NCBI RefSeq assembly: GCF_001975705.1
Contig: NZ_CP015093.1
Span: forward strand, 1,550,001-1,614,000
Direction of reading: 5' to 3'
Source of the DNA: Salipiger abyssi
Lineage (GTDB): Bacteria > Pseudomonadota > Alphaproteobacteria > Rhodobacterales > Rhodobacteraceae
Length of the DNA: 64,000 nt
This document shows, piece by piece, positions 1 through 8,258 of this stretch (positions are counted from its first letter, which is position 1; each line of letters begins with the position of its first letter). The notes under the pieces are model-generated. The model did not search any database. It was not told the origin of the DNA and saw nothing but the letters and a program-made list of their open reading frames with translations. A program made the position numbers and the translations under genes.

Positions 1-1519
1 TGGCCAGCCCCTTTTCCCGCCGCAGCGTATCGAGCAGCGACAGGATCTGCGCCTGCACGGTCACGTCGAGCGCGGTGGTCGGCTCGTCGGCGATGATCAC
101 CTCCGGATCGTTGGCAAGCGCCATGGCGATGCCCACCCGCTGGCGCATGCCGCCCGACATCTCGTGCGGGTAATTCTCCAGCCGGCTCTCGGCATTGGGG
201 ATGCGCACATCCTTCAGGAGCCCCAGCGCCTTGGCCCGTGCCTCCTTGTCCGAGACGTGGTGATGCACCCGGATCGCCTCCACGAGCTGATCGCCGACCT
301 TGTAGAGCGGGTGCAGCGTCGCCAGCGGATCCTGGAAGATATAAGCCACCTCTCGGCCCCTCAGCGAGCGCAGCCGCTCATAAGGCGCGCCGACCAGATC
401 CTCGCCCTTGTAATGCACCGCCCCGCCGGTGATCATGCCGGGCGGCGAGGCCACCAGCCCCATTACGCTCAGCGCTGTCACCGATTTGCCAGACCCGCTC
501 TCGCCGATGATGCCGAGGCATTCGCCGGGCTTCACCCCCCAGCTCACCCCGCCCACGGCGCGATAGATGCGGTCCTTCACATGGAACTGCGTTTCCAGCC
601 CGCGCAGGTTCAGCACATTCTCGCCCTCAGGCTCCGGCACCGGCCCCTTGCGCCGCACCGTCGTGGCCGCCATCGGCCGGGTCAGCGCGCCCGAGCGCAG
701 GCGCGGATCGAGCGCGTCGCGCACCCCGTCGCCCAGCAGGTTGATCGCCATGACGATGATCAGGATCATCACACCGGGCACCACCGAGGTATGCGGATTG
801 GTGATCAGCGCCGAGCGCGCCTCGCCCAGCATCGAGCCCAGATCCGCCTGCGGCGGCTGCGAGCCAAGCCCCAGGAAGGACAGCCCGGCGGTTTCGAGGA
901 TCATCCAGCCCACGGTGGTGGACATGGCGATCACGATGACCGGGATCACATTGGGCAGCACTTCGCTGACGATGATCCGCGCATCGCCCATGCCCGCCAG
1001 CTTCGCCGCATCGACAAATTCCTTATGCGCGATGCCCACGGTGATGCCCCGGATATTGCGCGCAAAGAACGGGATATTGACGGCGGCCACCGCAATCAGC
1101 GCATTGAGCAGCCCCGGCCCCAGCGCCGCGACAATGGCCAGCGCCAGCAGGATATAGGGAAAGGCCATGAGCATATCGACGCCGCGCATGATCAGATTGT
1201 CCACCCGCCCGCCGTAATAGCCCGCGATGATCCCCACGGCGGCCCCCAGCACGGCGGCAATCACCGCTGCGGCGAACCCCACCGCGAGGCTCAGCCGCGT
1301 GCCCCACAGGAGCCGCGACAGCAGATCGCGCCCCAGATGGTCGGTGCCCAGCAGCGCGCCCTCGGAAAACGGTTTCAGGAAGCGGTTGCCGGTATTGGTC
1401 ACATCCGGATCGGCCAGCGGCAAAAGCGGCGTGACCAGCGCCAGCAGCACAACCAGGGCCATGACGATCAGCCCGGCCAGCGCCAGACGGTTGCGGGCGA
1501 GAAGCGAGAGAAAGCTCAT
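1..1519 (-). CDS. Peptide/nickel-type ABC transporter permease fused to ATP-binding protein (partial)
   Basis: One frame stays open from the ATG at 1519 to the window edge (about 506 residues), so the gene is cut off on the left. Residues 1 to about 276 are a DppC/OppC-type permease with several membrane segments. After a short linker, an ABC ATPase begins near residue 302. Its Walker A GESGSGKS lies near 336-345, the signature MSGGMRQR near 452-460, and the Walker B/D-loop [11 protein letters not shown] just after. Permease and ATPase are usually separate proteins; fused forms are known in this family. The start overlaps the preceding permease stop by ATGA, so translation is probably coupled. 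Substrate cannot be told from sequence; dipeptides or other small peptides are likely. A second ATPase gene may follow off the edge. Confidence 0.9.
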   Translation of the reverse strand, partial: MSFLSLLARNRLALAGLIVMALVVLLALVTPLLPLADPDVTNTGNRFLKPFSEGALLGTDHLGRDLLSRLLWGTRLSLAVGFAAAVIAAVLGAAVGIIAGYYGGRVDNLIMRGVDMLMAFPYILLALAIVAALGPGLLNALIAVAAVNIPFFARNIRGITVGIAHKEFVDAAKLAGMGDARIIVSEVLPNVIPVIVIAMSTTVGWMILETAGLSFLGLGSQPPQADLGSMLGEARSALITNPHTSVVPGVMILIIVMAINLLGDGVRDALDPRLRSGALTRPMAATTVRRKGPVPEPEGENVLNLRGLETQFHVKDRIYRAVGGVSWGVKPGECLGIIGESGSGKSVTALSVMGLVASPPGMITGGAVHYKGEDLVGAPYERLRSLRGREVAYIFQDPLATLHPLYKVGDQLVEAIRVHHHVSDKEARAKALGLLKDVRIPNAESRLENYPHEMSGGMRQRVGIAMALANDPEVIIADEPTTALDVTVQAQILSLLDTLRREKGLA

Positions 1520-2469
1520 GTCTTGATCCTCGGGTCCAGCAGGCTCTGCGCCACGTCCACGACGATGTTGAAGAGCACGTAGCAGGCCGCGACAAAGACC
1601 ACGCCGCCCTGCACCAGCAGGATGTCGCGCTTGAGGATCGCATCCACCAGCATCCGCCCCACGCCGGGCCACTGGAACACCATCTCGATATAGACCGCGC
1701 CCGACAGCACAAAGCCCGCCTGAATGCCCAGCACCGGGATGATGCTCACCATGGCGGCGCGCAGCGCGTGGCGCCAGATCACCCCGCGCTCGGGCACGCC
1801 CTTGGCCCGCGCGGTGCGGATATAGTCCTGCCGCAGCACCTCCAGCATGGCCGAGCGCGACAGCCGCGCCACCACGCCGGTCGCCACCACCGCCAGCGCC
1901 AGCGCCGGCATCAACAGGTGATCCAGCAGCACCAGCAGGTTACGGTCGCCATAGATCGGCCACATGCCCGAGGCGGGAAACCAGCGCAGCTGCACCGCAA
2001 AGATCAGGATCATCATCATGCCGAGGAAAAACGACGGGATCGAGATCCCCAGCAGCACCACGAAGGTGATCGCCTTGTCGGCAAAGCCGTACTGACGTGC
2101 CGCCGACACGACCCCCGCCGCCACCCCGATCAGCGAACACAGCACAAAGGAGGTGCCCGCGAGCACCAGTGTCGCGCCGAACCGGTCCAGCACCTCGTCC
2201 AGAACGGGTCGGTTCAATGAAAACGACCGCCCGAAATCCCCCTGCACCATATTGAAAAGCCAGATGAAATAGCGCTGCACCGCCGGCTTATCGAGCCCAA
2301 GGTCGCGGTTCAGCTTCTCGACATTCTCCGGCGTCGCATAGGAGCCGAGGATCGCCGTCGCCGGATCGCCGGGGATCAGCGCCATGATGGCAAAGACGAT
2401 CACCGTGATGCCCAGAAGCACCGGGATCGCCGAAACCAGCCGTTTCAGAATATAGCTACCCAAGGGCAC
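1516..2469 (-). CDS. Peptide/nickel-type ABC transporter permease (DppB/OppB family)
   Basis: A 317-residue inner-membrane permease, normal length for DppB/OppB. The N-terminus (YILKRLVSAIPVLLGITV) is the family's first membrane helix, followed by the periplasmic stretch with the GDPA motif. The C-terminal half holds the BPD_transp_1 domain with the cytoplasmic coupling loop ARAKGVPERGVIWRHALR, which contacts the ATPase. It pairs with the permease half of the fused downstream gene, with an ATGA overlap. It lies 141 bases after the binding-protein gene, a gap filled by two GC hairpins and a dispersed repeat, so it may be expressed at a lower level than the binding protein. Confidence 0.92.
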   Translation of the reverse strand: MPLGSYILKRLVSAIPVLLGITVIVFAIMALIPGDPATAILGSYATPENVEKLNRDLGLDKPAVQRYFIWLFNMVQGDFGRSFSLNRPVLDEVLDRFGATLVLAGTSFVLCSLIGVAAGVVSAARQYGFADKAITFVVLLGISIPSFFLGMMMILIFAVQLRWFPASGMWPIYGDRNLLVLLDHLLMPALALAVVATGVVARLSRSAMLEVLRQDYIRTARAKGVPERGVIWRHALRAAMVSIIPVLGIQAGFVLSGAVYIEMVFQWPGVGRMLVDAILKRDILLVQGGVVFVAACYVLFNIVVDVAQSLLDPRIKT

Positions 2470-2510
2470 CCCCTGTCGGTTGCAAGGATCCCGTCAAATC
2501 CGCCCCAGCA

Positions 2511-2533
2511 CTTTCATCTTTCCAGAAATACTC
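2511..2533 (+). repeat. Dispersed element B, copy 1
   Basis: Reads CTTTCATCTTTC-CAG-AAATACTC on the + strand. It lies between the binding-protein stop and the permease start of the ABC operon, directly beyond two GC-rich hairpins in the direction of transcription. The same core occurs at 32705, 37763, 54022 and 61818, and inverted at 61872. Function unknown. Confidence 0.75.
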
Positions 2534-2546
2534 ATCTTGGGGGGCC

Positions 2547-2590
2547 GGGGGGCGCAGCCCCCGCCGGTCGGGCCGGGCGCAGCCCGGTCC
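2547..2590 (-). terminator. Two adjacent GC-rich hairpins between binding-protein and permease genes
   Basis: Hairpin one is GGGGGC-GCA-GCCCCC (2548-2562). Hairpin two is GGGCCGGGC-GCA-GCCCGGTCC (2570-2590, nine pairs, one G-T). They follow the substrate-binding protein gene and precede the permease gene, with no T-run. Intercistronic stem-loops at this position in ABC operons often protect or terminate the upstream message, giving more binding protein than permease. That role is inferred. Confidence 0.5.
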
Positions 2591-2610
2591 GAAACCGCTC
2601 GTCACAGGGA

Positions 2611-4182
2611 TCAGTTCTTCACCACATCGTCGAGCAGCAGGAAGAAGGAGGGTTGCAGCTCGAACCCTTCCACCCGGTCGCTGGTCACCGCGTTCTGCTT
2701 CCAGTTCGCGACAAAGACCCAGGGCGCATCCTCCTGCACGATGCTCTGCATCTCCTTGTAGAGCTCGGCGCGCTTGTCCTGATCGGTGGCGACGCGGGCC
2801 TCTTCCAGCAGCGTGTCGACCTCCGGATTGGAATAGTAGCCCGAGTTGAACCCGCCCTTGTCCGGCCAGGCATCGGTGCGCAGCGCGAGGAAGGGCAGCG
2901 TGTCGGGGTCGTTGGTCATCCAGGCCATCTCGGCCATGTCCGCCTTGCCCTCCAGCCCCGGATTCACTTGGCCCAGGAAGGTGTTCCATTCATAGGTCTC
3001 GATCCTGGTGTCAAAGCCCACCGCGTTCAGATCCGCCTGAATCGCCGTGCCCATGGCAATGGGGTCGAGCATGCCTGATCCGCCTTCGGTCACGTAAAAG
3101 GTCAGCTCCGCCCCCTCGGCGCCCGCCTCGGCGATCAGTTCCTTCGCCTTGTCGGGGTCGTAGGGATAAGGCTCCAGCGCCTCGTTATAGGCCCATGCAA
3201 AGGCCGGCGGGGTCGGGCCTGCGGCAACCTCGGCCGTGCCTTCCAGCACGTCATCCACCAGCGCGGATTTGTTGATCGCGTAATTCGCCGCCTGCCGCAC
3301 GCGCTTGTCGGCAAAGGGGCCTTCCTTGGCGTTCAGGATCAGGAACCAGACATGCGGCCCCGCCTGCTCGAAGATCTGAAAGGTATCGCCCTGGAATTCC
3401 GACAGCGCCACCGGGGGCACCTCGACCATCATGTCGATGCCGCCCGCCAGCATCTCGGCGGTGCGGGTGTTGGCGTCGGTGATCGGGCGGAACACCACCG
3501 CCTGAAGCCCCGGCGCGCCGTCCCAGTACTCGGGGTTCGCCTCGACCACCACCGCCTCGTTCGACCGCCATTCGGCAAAGGTGAACGGCCCGGTGCCCGA
3601 CGGGTTGCGCCCGAAATCGGCGCCGTATTGCTCCACCGCCGCCGGCGAAACGATCAGCCCGGTGGGATAGGCGAGGTTCGACAGGAAGGGTGCGTAGGGC
3701 GCATTCAGGGTGAATTTCACCGTCAGATCGTCCACCGCCTCGACGGTCTCGACCGCCGAGAAGAAGAAGGCCAGCGGGAACGGGCCGGTGTCGTGATAGG
3801 GGTGATCCTCGTTCAGCATGCGCTCGAAATTGAACACCACCGCCTCGGCGTTAAAAGGCGCACCGTCATGGAAGGACACGCCCTCGCGCAGGGTAAAGGT
3901 GTATTCGGTGCCGTCCTCCGAGATCTCCCAATCCGTGGCCAGCGCCGGCTCCACCTCGAGCGTGCCGGATTTGTAACGCACCAGCCCGTCATAGACATTC
4001 ATCAGGATGCGGAAATCGTTCACCGCCGTCACCGCCGCCGGGTCGAGCGCCTTGGGCTCGGCGATCTGTCCGACGATCAGCACGCCGGGCGGCGTCTGCG
4101 CCTCGGCCTGCATGCCCATACTCAGCGCCAGCGCGGTGCCCGCGGCAAGAACGCCCCTCCGGGTCCAGTTCAGAACTCCCAT
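2611..4182 (-). CDS. ABC transporter substrate-binding protein, family 5 (peptide/nickel type)
   Basis: A 523-residue periplasmic solute-binding protein of the SBP_bac_5 family (DppA/OppA/NikA-like). The N-terminus has a twin-arginine-like RRGVLAAG followed by a hydrophobic stretch and an AEAQ cleavage region, so Sec or Tat export is likely. The body carries family landmarks: VGQIAEPKALDPAAVTA near the mature start, and the segment around YTFTLREGVSFHDGAPFNAE. First gene of the transporter operon, reading away from a DUF1028 gene across an operator-like intergenic region. The ligand cannot be deduced from sequence. Confidence 0.93.
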   Translation of the reverse strand: MGVLNWTRRGVLAAGTALALSMGMQAEAQTPPGVLIVGQIAEPKALDPAAVTAVNDFRILMNVYDGLVRYKSGTLEVEPALATDWEISEDGTEYTFTLREGVSFHDGAPFNAEAVVFNFERMLNEDHPYHDTGPFPLAFFFSAVETVEAVDDLTVKFTLNAPYAPFLSNLAYPTGLIVSPAAVEQYGADFGRNPSGTGPFTFAEWRSNEAVVVEANPEYWDGAPGLQAVVFRPITDANTRTAEMLAGGIDMMVEVPPVALSEFQGDTFQIFEQAGPHVWFLILNAKEGPFADKRVRQAANYAINKSALVDDVLEGTAEVAAGPTPPAFAWAYNEALEPYPYDPDKAKELIAEAGAEGAELTFYVTEGGSGMLDPIAMGTAIQADLNAVGFDTRIETYEWNTFLGQVNPGLEGKADMAEMAWMTNDPDTLPFLALRTDAWPDKGGFNSGYYSNPEVDTLLEEARVATDQDKRAELYKEMQSIVQEDAPWVFVANWKQNAVTSDRVEGFELQPSFFLLLDDVVKN

Positions 4183-4212
4183 TTTTTCATCCTCTCTGTT
4201 GATCCGGGGACG

Positions 4213-4265
4213 GAATTTTTCATGATGAATTGAATGGAGGCAAATTATCGTGATAAATTCAATGG
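4213..4265. promoter_or_regulatory. Operator-like region between divergent ABC operon and DUF1028 gene
   Basis: An AT-rich island in GC-rich surroundings. It contains two dyads: TTCAT-G-ATGAA (4219-4229) and TTATC-GT-GATAA (4245-4256). It also has an imperfect direct repeat, GATGAATTGAATGG (4224-4237) and GATAAATTCAATGG (4252-4265), 28 bases apart. Repeats of this kind between divergent genes usually bind a shared transcription factor. RpiR/MurR-type regulators are a guess only. No regulator gene lies next to it in the window. Confidence 0.45.
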
Positions 4266-4287
4266 AAATCTTTCATCGGAGACGCCC

Positions 4288-4965
4288 GTGACCTTCTCGC
4301 TTCTCGTCCATGACCGCGAAACCGGCACTTACGGCGGTGCCGCCGCCACCGGCAGCCTTTGCGTCGGCGGCTGGGTGCTGCGCGGGCGTGTCGATTCGGG
4401 CCTCTCGGCCAGCCAGGGCACCGCGCCCTCGACGATCTGGGGCGAGGAAGTGCTCGACGCCATGCGCGATGGCGAGCCCGCTGCGGATGCGGTGGCGCGG
4501 CTGACCGGCGCCGATCCCGGTCGGGCGCATCGCCAGCTCGCGGCGCTCGATCTCACCGGCGGCACCGGCGCCTTTACCGGGGCCGAGAGCCTGCCGGTGG
4601 CGCATCACATGGCCGAGCCGGGGCTCGTGGTGGCCGGTAATATGCTGGGCGGGGACGGTGTGCTGCCGGCGCTGCGCCAGGGCTATCTCGACGCGCGGGG
4701 CGATATGGCGGCGCGGCTGCTGGCAGGTCTGCGGGCGGCGGATGCGGATGCCTCCGACTATCGCGGGCTGCAATCGGCGGCGCTGCTGGTGCTGCACCCG
4801 GATCACCCGCCGCTGACCCTGCGCATCGACTATGCCGAGGCGCCGCTCGATGCGCTGGAGACGCTGCTGACCCGTGCGCAGGGCGCGCCCTATGCGGATT
4901 GGCTGGATGTGGTGCCGGTCGCCTCCGACCGCAGCCGTGCGCCGAAAAAGGCGCCCGCGCGCTGA
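4288..4965 (+). CDS. DUF1028 family protein
   Basis: A 225-residue protein of the DUF1028 family (COG3342), predicted to have an Ntn-hydrolase-like fold. The family's conserved start TFSLLVHDRETGTYGGAAAT immediately follows the GTG at 4288, which has GGAG six bases upstream. An in-frame ATG at 4234 would add 18 residues unlike the family and overlap the operator-like repeats, so GTG is preferred. DUF1028 genes often sit beside peptide transporters or peptidases; here it is divergent from one. The biochemical role is unknown; a role in handling imported peptides is only a contextual guess. Confidence 0.85.
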   Translation: MTFSLLVHDRETGTYGGAAATGSLCVGGWVLRGRVDSGLSASQGTAPSTIWGEEVLDAMRDGEPAADAVARLTGADPGRAHRQLAALDLTGGTGAFTGAESLPVAHHMAEPGLVVAGNMLGGDGVLPALRQGYLDARGDMAARLLAGLRAADADASDYRGLQSAALLVLHPDHPPLTLRIDYAEAPLDALETLLTRAQGAPYADWLDVVPVASDRSRAPKKAPAR

Positions 4966-4978
4966 CCGCATCCGCCCC

Positions 4979-7942
4979 TCAGAGCCCCGCCGTCGGAACG
5001 GTGTCTTGCGGCGCGCCGGTGAAATTCAGAGCCTCGATCGACACAAGCGTCACCGCGCCCTCCGGCCCGGTGGCGACCAGCCGGTCGCCCTCGCGCGCAA
5101 AGCGGTAGTCCTCGCGCGCACCGGGCAGAACCGCCCGGTCCTGCCCCGGCCCGCCATGCAGCCGGTCGCCGCCACCGCCGGTCAACACGTCGTCACCGGC
5201 ACCGCCCAGCAGGATATCCTCCTCCGGCGTGCCCTCCAGCGTATCGGCACCGCTGCCGCCGCGCCGCAGCACGCCATTGGCAAAACCCGCCGCGTCGCGC
5301 GCCTCCCATCCCGAGGGGGCGGTGGCATTGTAGGTCATCAGCATGTCCCAGCGCGGGTTGGCATCGTCCAGATGCCGCAGCGCGCCCCAGCTGCCCCATT
5401 TGCTCGCCGGGGCGACATCGACAAAGGCGTTGAAGAGCGTGCCGCCGGCATCGACCCAGCCGGTCAGCAGCTCTTCATAGAGCTTGGCCATCTCTGGCGT
5501 GTAGTTGAAATAACGGAAGAACCCGGTGAGCCGTTCGTCCTCGACCCGGGCGGCCTGCGCGGTGACATGGGTGCCGCCCTCGTACATCACCAGCCGCAGC
5601 CCCGCCGCCTCCGCCGCTGCGGCGTGATAAGGCAGCACCTCGCCGATCAGCTCCTTGAGCGAACCCTCCTGAAGCGCCAGGGCCACCGGTGCCACCGCCG
5701 CCTCATAGCGCCGTACCCTGACGAATTCGCGCAGCGCCACCCGTTGCAGCCCCTGCGCCTCGCCCTCGGCGCGGGCCTGATCCTCGGCACGGGACAGCCA
5801 GCCGTCGATCTGCGGCGCCATCTCCTCGCCGCCGAGCTCATAGCCGAAATAGCCAGCAACGGCGTAGGCGTCGAAATCCTCCTGCGGGAAATGGCCGAGT
5901 CGGAGATAGGCCAGCGGCGCCATCAGGATGTTTTCCTCAAGCCCCGGCCAGCCGGTATGGGTGGCCACGACGCGGACAAGCCGGTCTTGCGCCTGATCGC
6001 CGAACACGTCGGACCAGATCCGCATGGTCTGGGCGGCGCGCAGCCCGTAGAACTGCATCCAGCCGGCCTCCGACCGGCCCCAGAGCACATCGGCCTGCGC
6101 CTCGGCCCAGCCCGCCTGCGGAAAGATGTGGTTCCAGACCTCGTTGGAATATTCCACATAGGCCCTGAGGCGCGGGTCGAGCCCGTCGCGCACGGCCTCG
6201 GCAAAGCGGCGGATATAGTCGTCATCGGCCATATGCGGCATGTTGAACCACGGATCGGCGCCGGTCTCGTTGGCGAGCGCGATCATCACCTCCAGCGGCA
6301 CGCCCCAGGCGGTCCAGGTGTAATCGCTCATCCGGGGCCGGTCGTCCCAACTTTGCACCGGAGAGCCGTTGGTCAGCATCCAGTCCATGAAGCGCAGGCT
6401 GCGCAGATCCCGGATGCGCTCGATCCAGAGCGGGTTGAAGAGCGCGCCCAGCTCGTAGAGATCGCGCTGATCCTCGCGGATCACCCGGATATTGCGGATC
6501 GGATCGTCCGGATCGGTGGCGGAGATCGAGATGCCGACCGCGCCCTCGCCGGGGCTGTAGGCGAATTCCGCCTCGCCCTCGCCATGGCGCACCCGCCGCG
6601 CGCGCCCGGTCAGATCGAGATCGCCCTTGCCGTCCCAGAGCACGAGGTAAGTGCCGCGCAGGTAATCGGCGTCTTCGGGCTGATCGGTGAGCAGCAGCGC
6701 CTCGAGCCGCTCGACCCGTTCGGGGATGCGCAGCGGCCAGCCGTTTTCGTCGAGCACACCCTCGGCGCGCAGTTCCTCGGCGCTGACGCCGCCCCATTGG
6801 CCGGGCAGGTGACCTGTCCATTCGCGCGCGGTCTTCATCACGTCGATAAAGGGCTGCTGGGTCGACCAGTCGCTGATGCCGTTCAGCCCCATGCCGAGCG
6901 CCGGCAGCGCCTGAACCGGCGCCCCGGGCTCGGGCAACGCCACCTGCCCGCGCGGCGGCAGCGGCGTATCGTCGACAGCGTCAGCGGTTTGCACCGGGGC
7001 GGGGGCGGCGGCCTCCTGAAAGATGTCCGACTTAGAGATTTCCTCCCATATCAGGGAAGACAGCTCGGGATAGGCTGCAACGACCTCGCTGTTCAGCGTA
7101 TCGGGCGGGCGGTAACCCTCGGGCGGCGGCGCCTCGTAGATCGCCGCATAGGTGATCATCGCGGCGAGGAAATAGAGCGTCGGCGTGCCATGCGGCGAGG
7201 AATCCACATAGAGCGCCTCGACCGGCAGCTCCGCCAGCGGGCCGTCCTCGCCGAGCATCTGCGACAGCAGCCGTGCCACCGGGATCAGCCGCAGATCGGC
7301 CGCAGGGCTGGCTTCGCGCAGATCGCCGAGCAGGGTCTCGTACCAATCGTGATACTCGCCGCGATTGAAATCGTGATAGCGCCGCAGCGCGCGGTTCGAC
7401 GGCGGAAAGCGGTTCGAGACCCCCGCCATATCGGCCCAGCCCTCGTAGAGATAGACCGGCGTACCCGGCGCCCGGCTCTGAACCCAGTCGACCAGTGTCC
7501 GGGTGGCGCCGAGAGGGCTTTCTCCGCTGGGGTTGTCGCCTTCATAGGCGGCGTCGGGCGGCTGGTACTGGATGAAGTTCGCGGGCGTGATCAGCACCGC
7601 GTCGATGCCGGCATCGCCGAAGGCGCCGCGCCCGGGATCCCAGGCGCTCGTCACCCCGGGGAAGGACCAGTTGGGCCGGGGCGGCAGGCTTTCGGCGAAT
7701 CCGCGCAGAAAGCCCCATTGCCCGTCCAGCGCCAGGCGCCGCCCGTCGGCTTGCGCCATCTCGGCCATCCAGTGCGGCACATTGGAATGCGCCTCATCGC
7801 CCAGATAATGCACCAAGCTGTTGCCGAAGACATAGAGGCTGGCCTCGTCCCGCCCCTGCGCCACCGCCATCAGCGGCACCACGATCGCCAGACACGCAGC
7901 GCGCAATACCCGTCCAAACAAACCCTGCTCTCCCCTTGTCAT
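4979..7942 (-). CDS. Large secreted protein: SGNH-like domain, glycosidase-like barrel, C-terminal RTX repeats
   Basis: About 987 residues from the ATG at 7942. Residues 10-30 form a signal-like hydrophobic stretch (RVLRAACLAIVVPLMAVAQG). An SGNH/GDSL-like block follows (VFGNSLVHY near 38-46) with a possible D-H block at VDSSPHGT. A Pro/Ala linker leads to a second domain resembling an uncharacterised TIM-barrel glycosidase type: YVEYSNEVWN (candidate acid/base Glu) and MYEGGTHV (candidate nucleophile Glu). The C-terminus has GGAGDDVLTGGGGD, an RTX calcium-binding repeat typical of type I secreted proteins. An in-frame ATG at 8053 would run over the leuA leader promoter and bury the signal peptide, so it was not used. 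Polysaccharide deacylation plus cleavage is a plausible inference. The mix of an N-terminal signal and RTX repeats leaves the export route open. Confidence 0.75.
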   Translation of the reverse strand: MTRGEQGLFGRVLRAACLAIVVPLMAVAQGRDEASLYVFGNSLVHYLGDEAHSNVPHWMAEMAQADGRRLALDGQWGFLRGFAESLPPRPNWSFPGVTSAWDPGRGAFGDAGIDAVLITPANFIQYQPPDAAYEGDNPSGESPLGATRTLVDWVQSRAPGTPVYLYEGWADMAGVSNRFPPSNRALRRYHDFNRGEYHDWYETLLGDLREASPAADLRLIPVARLLSQMLGEDGPLAELPVEALYVDSSPHGTPTLYFLAAMITYAAIYEAPPPEGYRPPDTLNSEVVAAYPELSSLIWEEISKSDIFQEAAAPAPVQTADAVDDTPLPPRGQVALPEPGAPVQALPALGMGLNGISDWSTQQPFIDVMKTAREWTGHLPGQWGGVSAEELRAEGVLDENGWPLRIPERVERLEALLLTDQPEDADYLRGTYLVLWDGKGDLDLTGRARRVRHGEGEAEFAYSPGEGAVGISISATDPDDPIRNIRVIREDQRDLYELGALFNPLWIERIRDLRSLRFMDWMLTNGSPVQSWDDRPRMSDYTWTAWGVPLEVMIALANETGADPWFNMPHMADDDYIRRFAEAVRDGLDPRLRAYVEYSNEVWNHIFPQAGWAEAQADVLWGRSEAGWMQFYGLRAAQTMRIWSDVFGDQAQDRLVRVVATHTGWPGLEENILMAPLAYLRLGHFPQEDFDAYAVAGYFGYELGGEEMAPQIDGWLSRAEDQARAEGEAQGLQRVALREFVRVRRYEAAVAPVALALQEGSLKELIGEVLPYHAAAAEAAGLRLVMYEGGTHVTAQAARVEDERLTGFFRYFNYTPEMAKLYEELLTGWVDAGGTLFNAFVDVAPASKWGSWGALRHLDDANPRWDMLMTYNATAPSGWEARDAAGFANGVLRRGGSGADTLEGTPEEDILLGGAGDDVLTGGGGDRLHGGPGQDRAVLPGAREDYRFAREGDRLVATGPEGAVTLVSIEALNFTGAPQDTVPTAGL

Positions 7943-8068
7943 ATGCCCCGCGTTCAATATGGACCAGCCGCCCCGGCGCTCAAGCCCCGTCTCGGGCGCG
8001 CTGCGCTGCGGCATGATTTTCCGCGGGAAATCGCGCATTTTGCGGGTTTTCATTTACCTTTTTGCGCG

Positions 8069-8074
8069 TATAGT
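8069..8074 (+). promoter_or_regulatory. Candidate -10 element of the leuA leader transcript
   Basis: TATAGT lies eight bases before the first ATG of the leader peptide (8082), so transcription would begin at or very near the start codon and the leader peptide mRNA would be close to leaderless. Amino-acid leader peptides of other alphaproteobacteria (trpL) are known to be leaderless. No convincing -35 hexamer is seen at normal spacing. Confidence 0.4.
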
Positions 8075-8084
8075 CCGCCGCATG

Positions 8085-8171
8085 ATGACCCGTGGCCATA
8101 TCGCTTTCGCTGCCCGCGCCCTTGGCGCGCTGCTTGCGCTTGGCCTGTCTCTTCTCCTAACCCGCCTCTGA
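8085..8171 (+). CDS. leuL: Leucine-rich leader peptide of leuA (28 residues)
   Basis: Starting at the second of two adjacent ATGs (8082 and 8085), a short frame encodes 28 residues, nine of them leucine. It ends LGLSLLLTRL before TGA at 8169-8171, and the Leu run includes the rare codon CTA. It ends 87 bases before leuA and runs into mutually exclusive hairpins. This is the expected form of a transcription-attenuation leader: ribosome stalling on Leu codons when charged tRNA-Leu is scarce would favour read-through into leuA. Attenuators before leuA are known in proteobacteria; this one is identified here by reading. Confidence 0.8.
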   Translation: MTRGHIAFAARALGALLALGLSLLLTRL

Positions 8172-8228
8172 GCGCGCAGACCCGGCGCGACCGCTCAGAG
8201 GAGGACCGTTTCGCGCCGGCGAAACCTC
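8165..8228 (+). promoter_or_regulatory. leuA attenuator: overlapping alternative hairpins
   Basis: Segment 8165-8174 (covering the last Leu codon and stop of the leader) pairs perfectly over ten bases with 8192-8201. Segment 8182-8190 pairs over nine bases with 8211-8219. The second pairing competes with a terminator-like hairpin GTTTCGC-GCCG-GCGAAAC at 8208-8225, extendable by GAGG/CCTC. A ribosome stalled in the Leu codons would cover 8165-8174 and leave 8182-8190 free to block the last hairpin. No T-run follows it, so termination may be weak or factor-dependent. Confidence 0.7.
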
Positions 8229-8258
8229 AGGACGAAGACCTTACAGAGATTCAGAGAC

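Noticed and set aside
4234..4287. Earlier ATG start of the DUF1028 gene
   Set aside because: It has no good ribosome site, overlaps the operator-like repeats and adds residues absent from the family; the GTG at 4288 has GGAG at ideal distance.
7943..8053. N-terminal extension of the SGNH/RTX protein to 8053
   Set aside because: It would place the signal-like helix 50 residues in and overlap the -10 box region of leuA. The extension is Arg-rich and unlike a secreted start.
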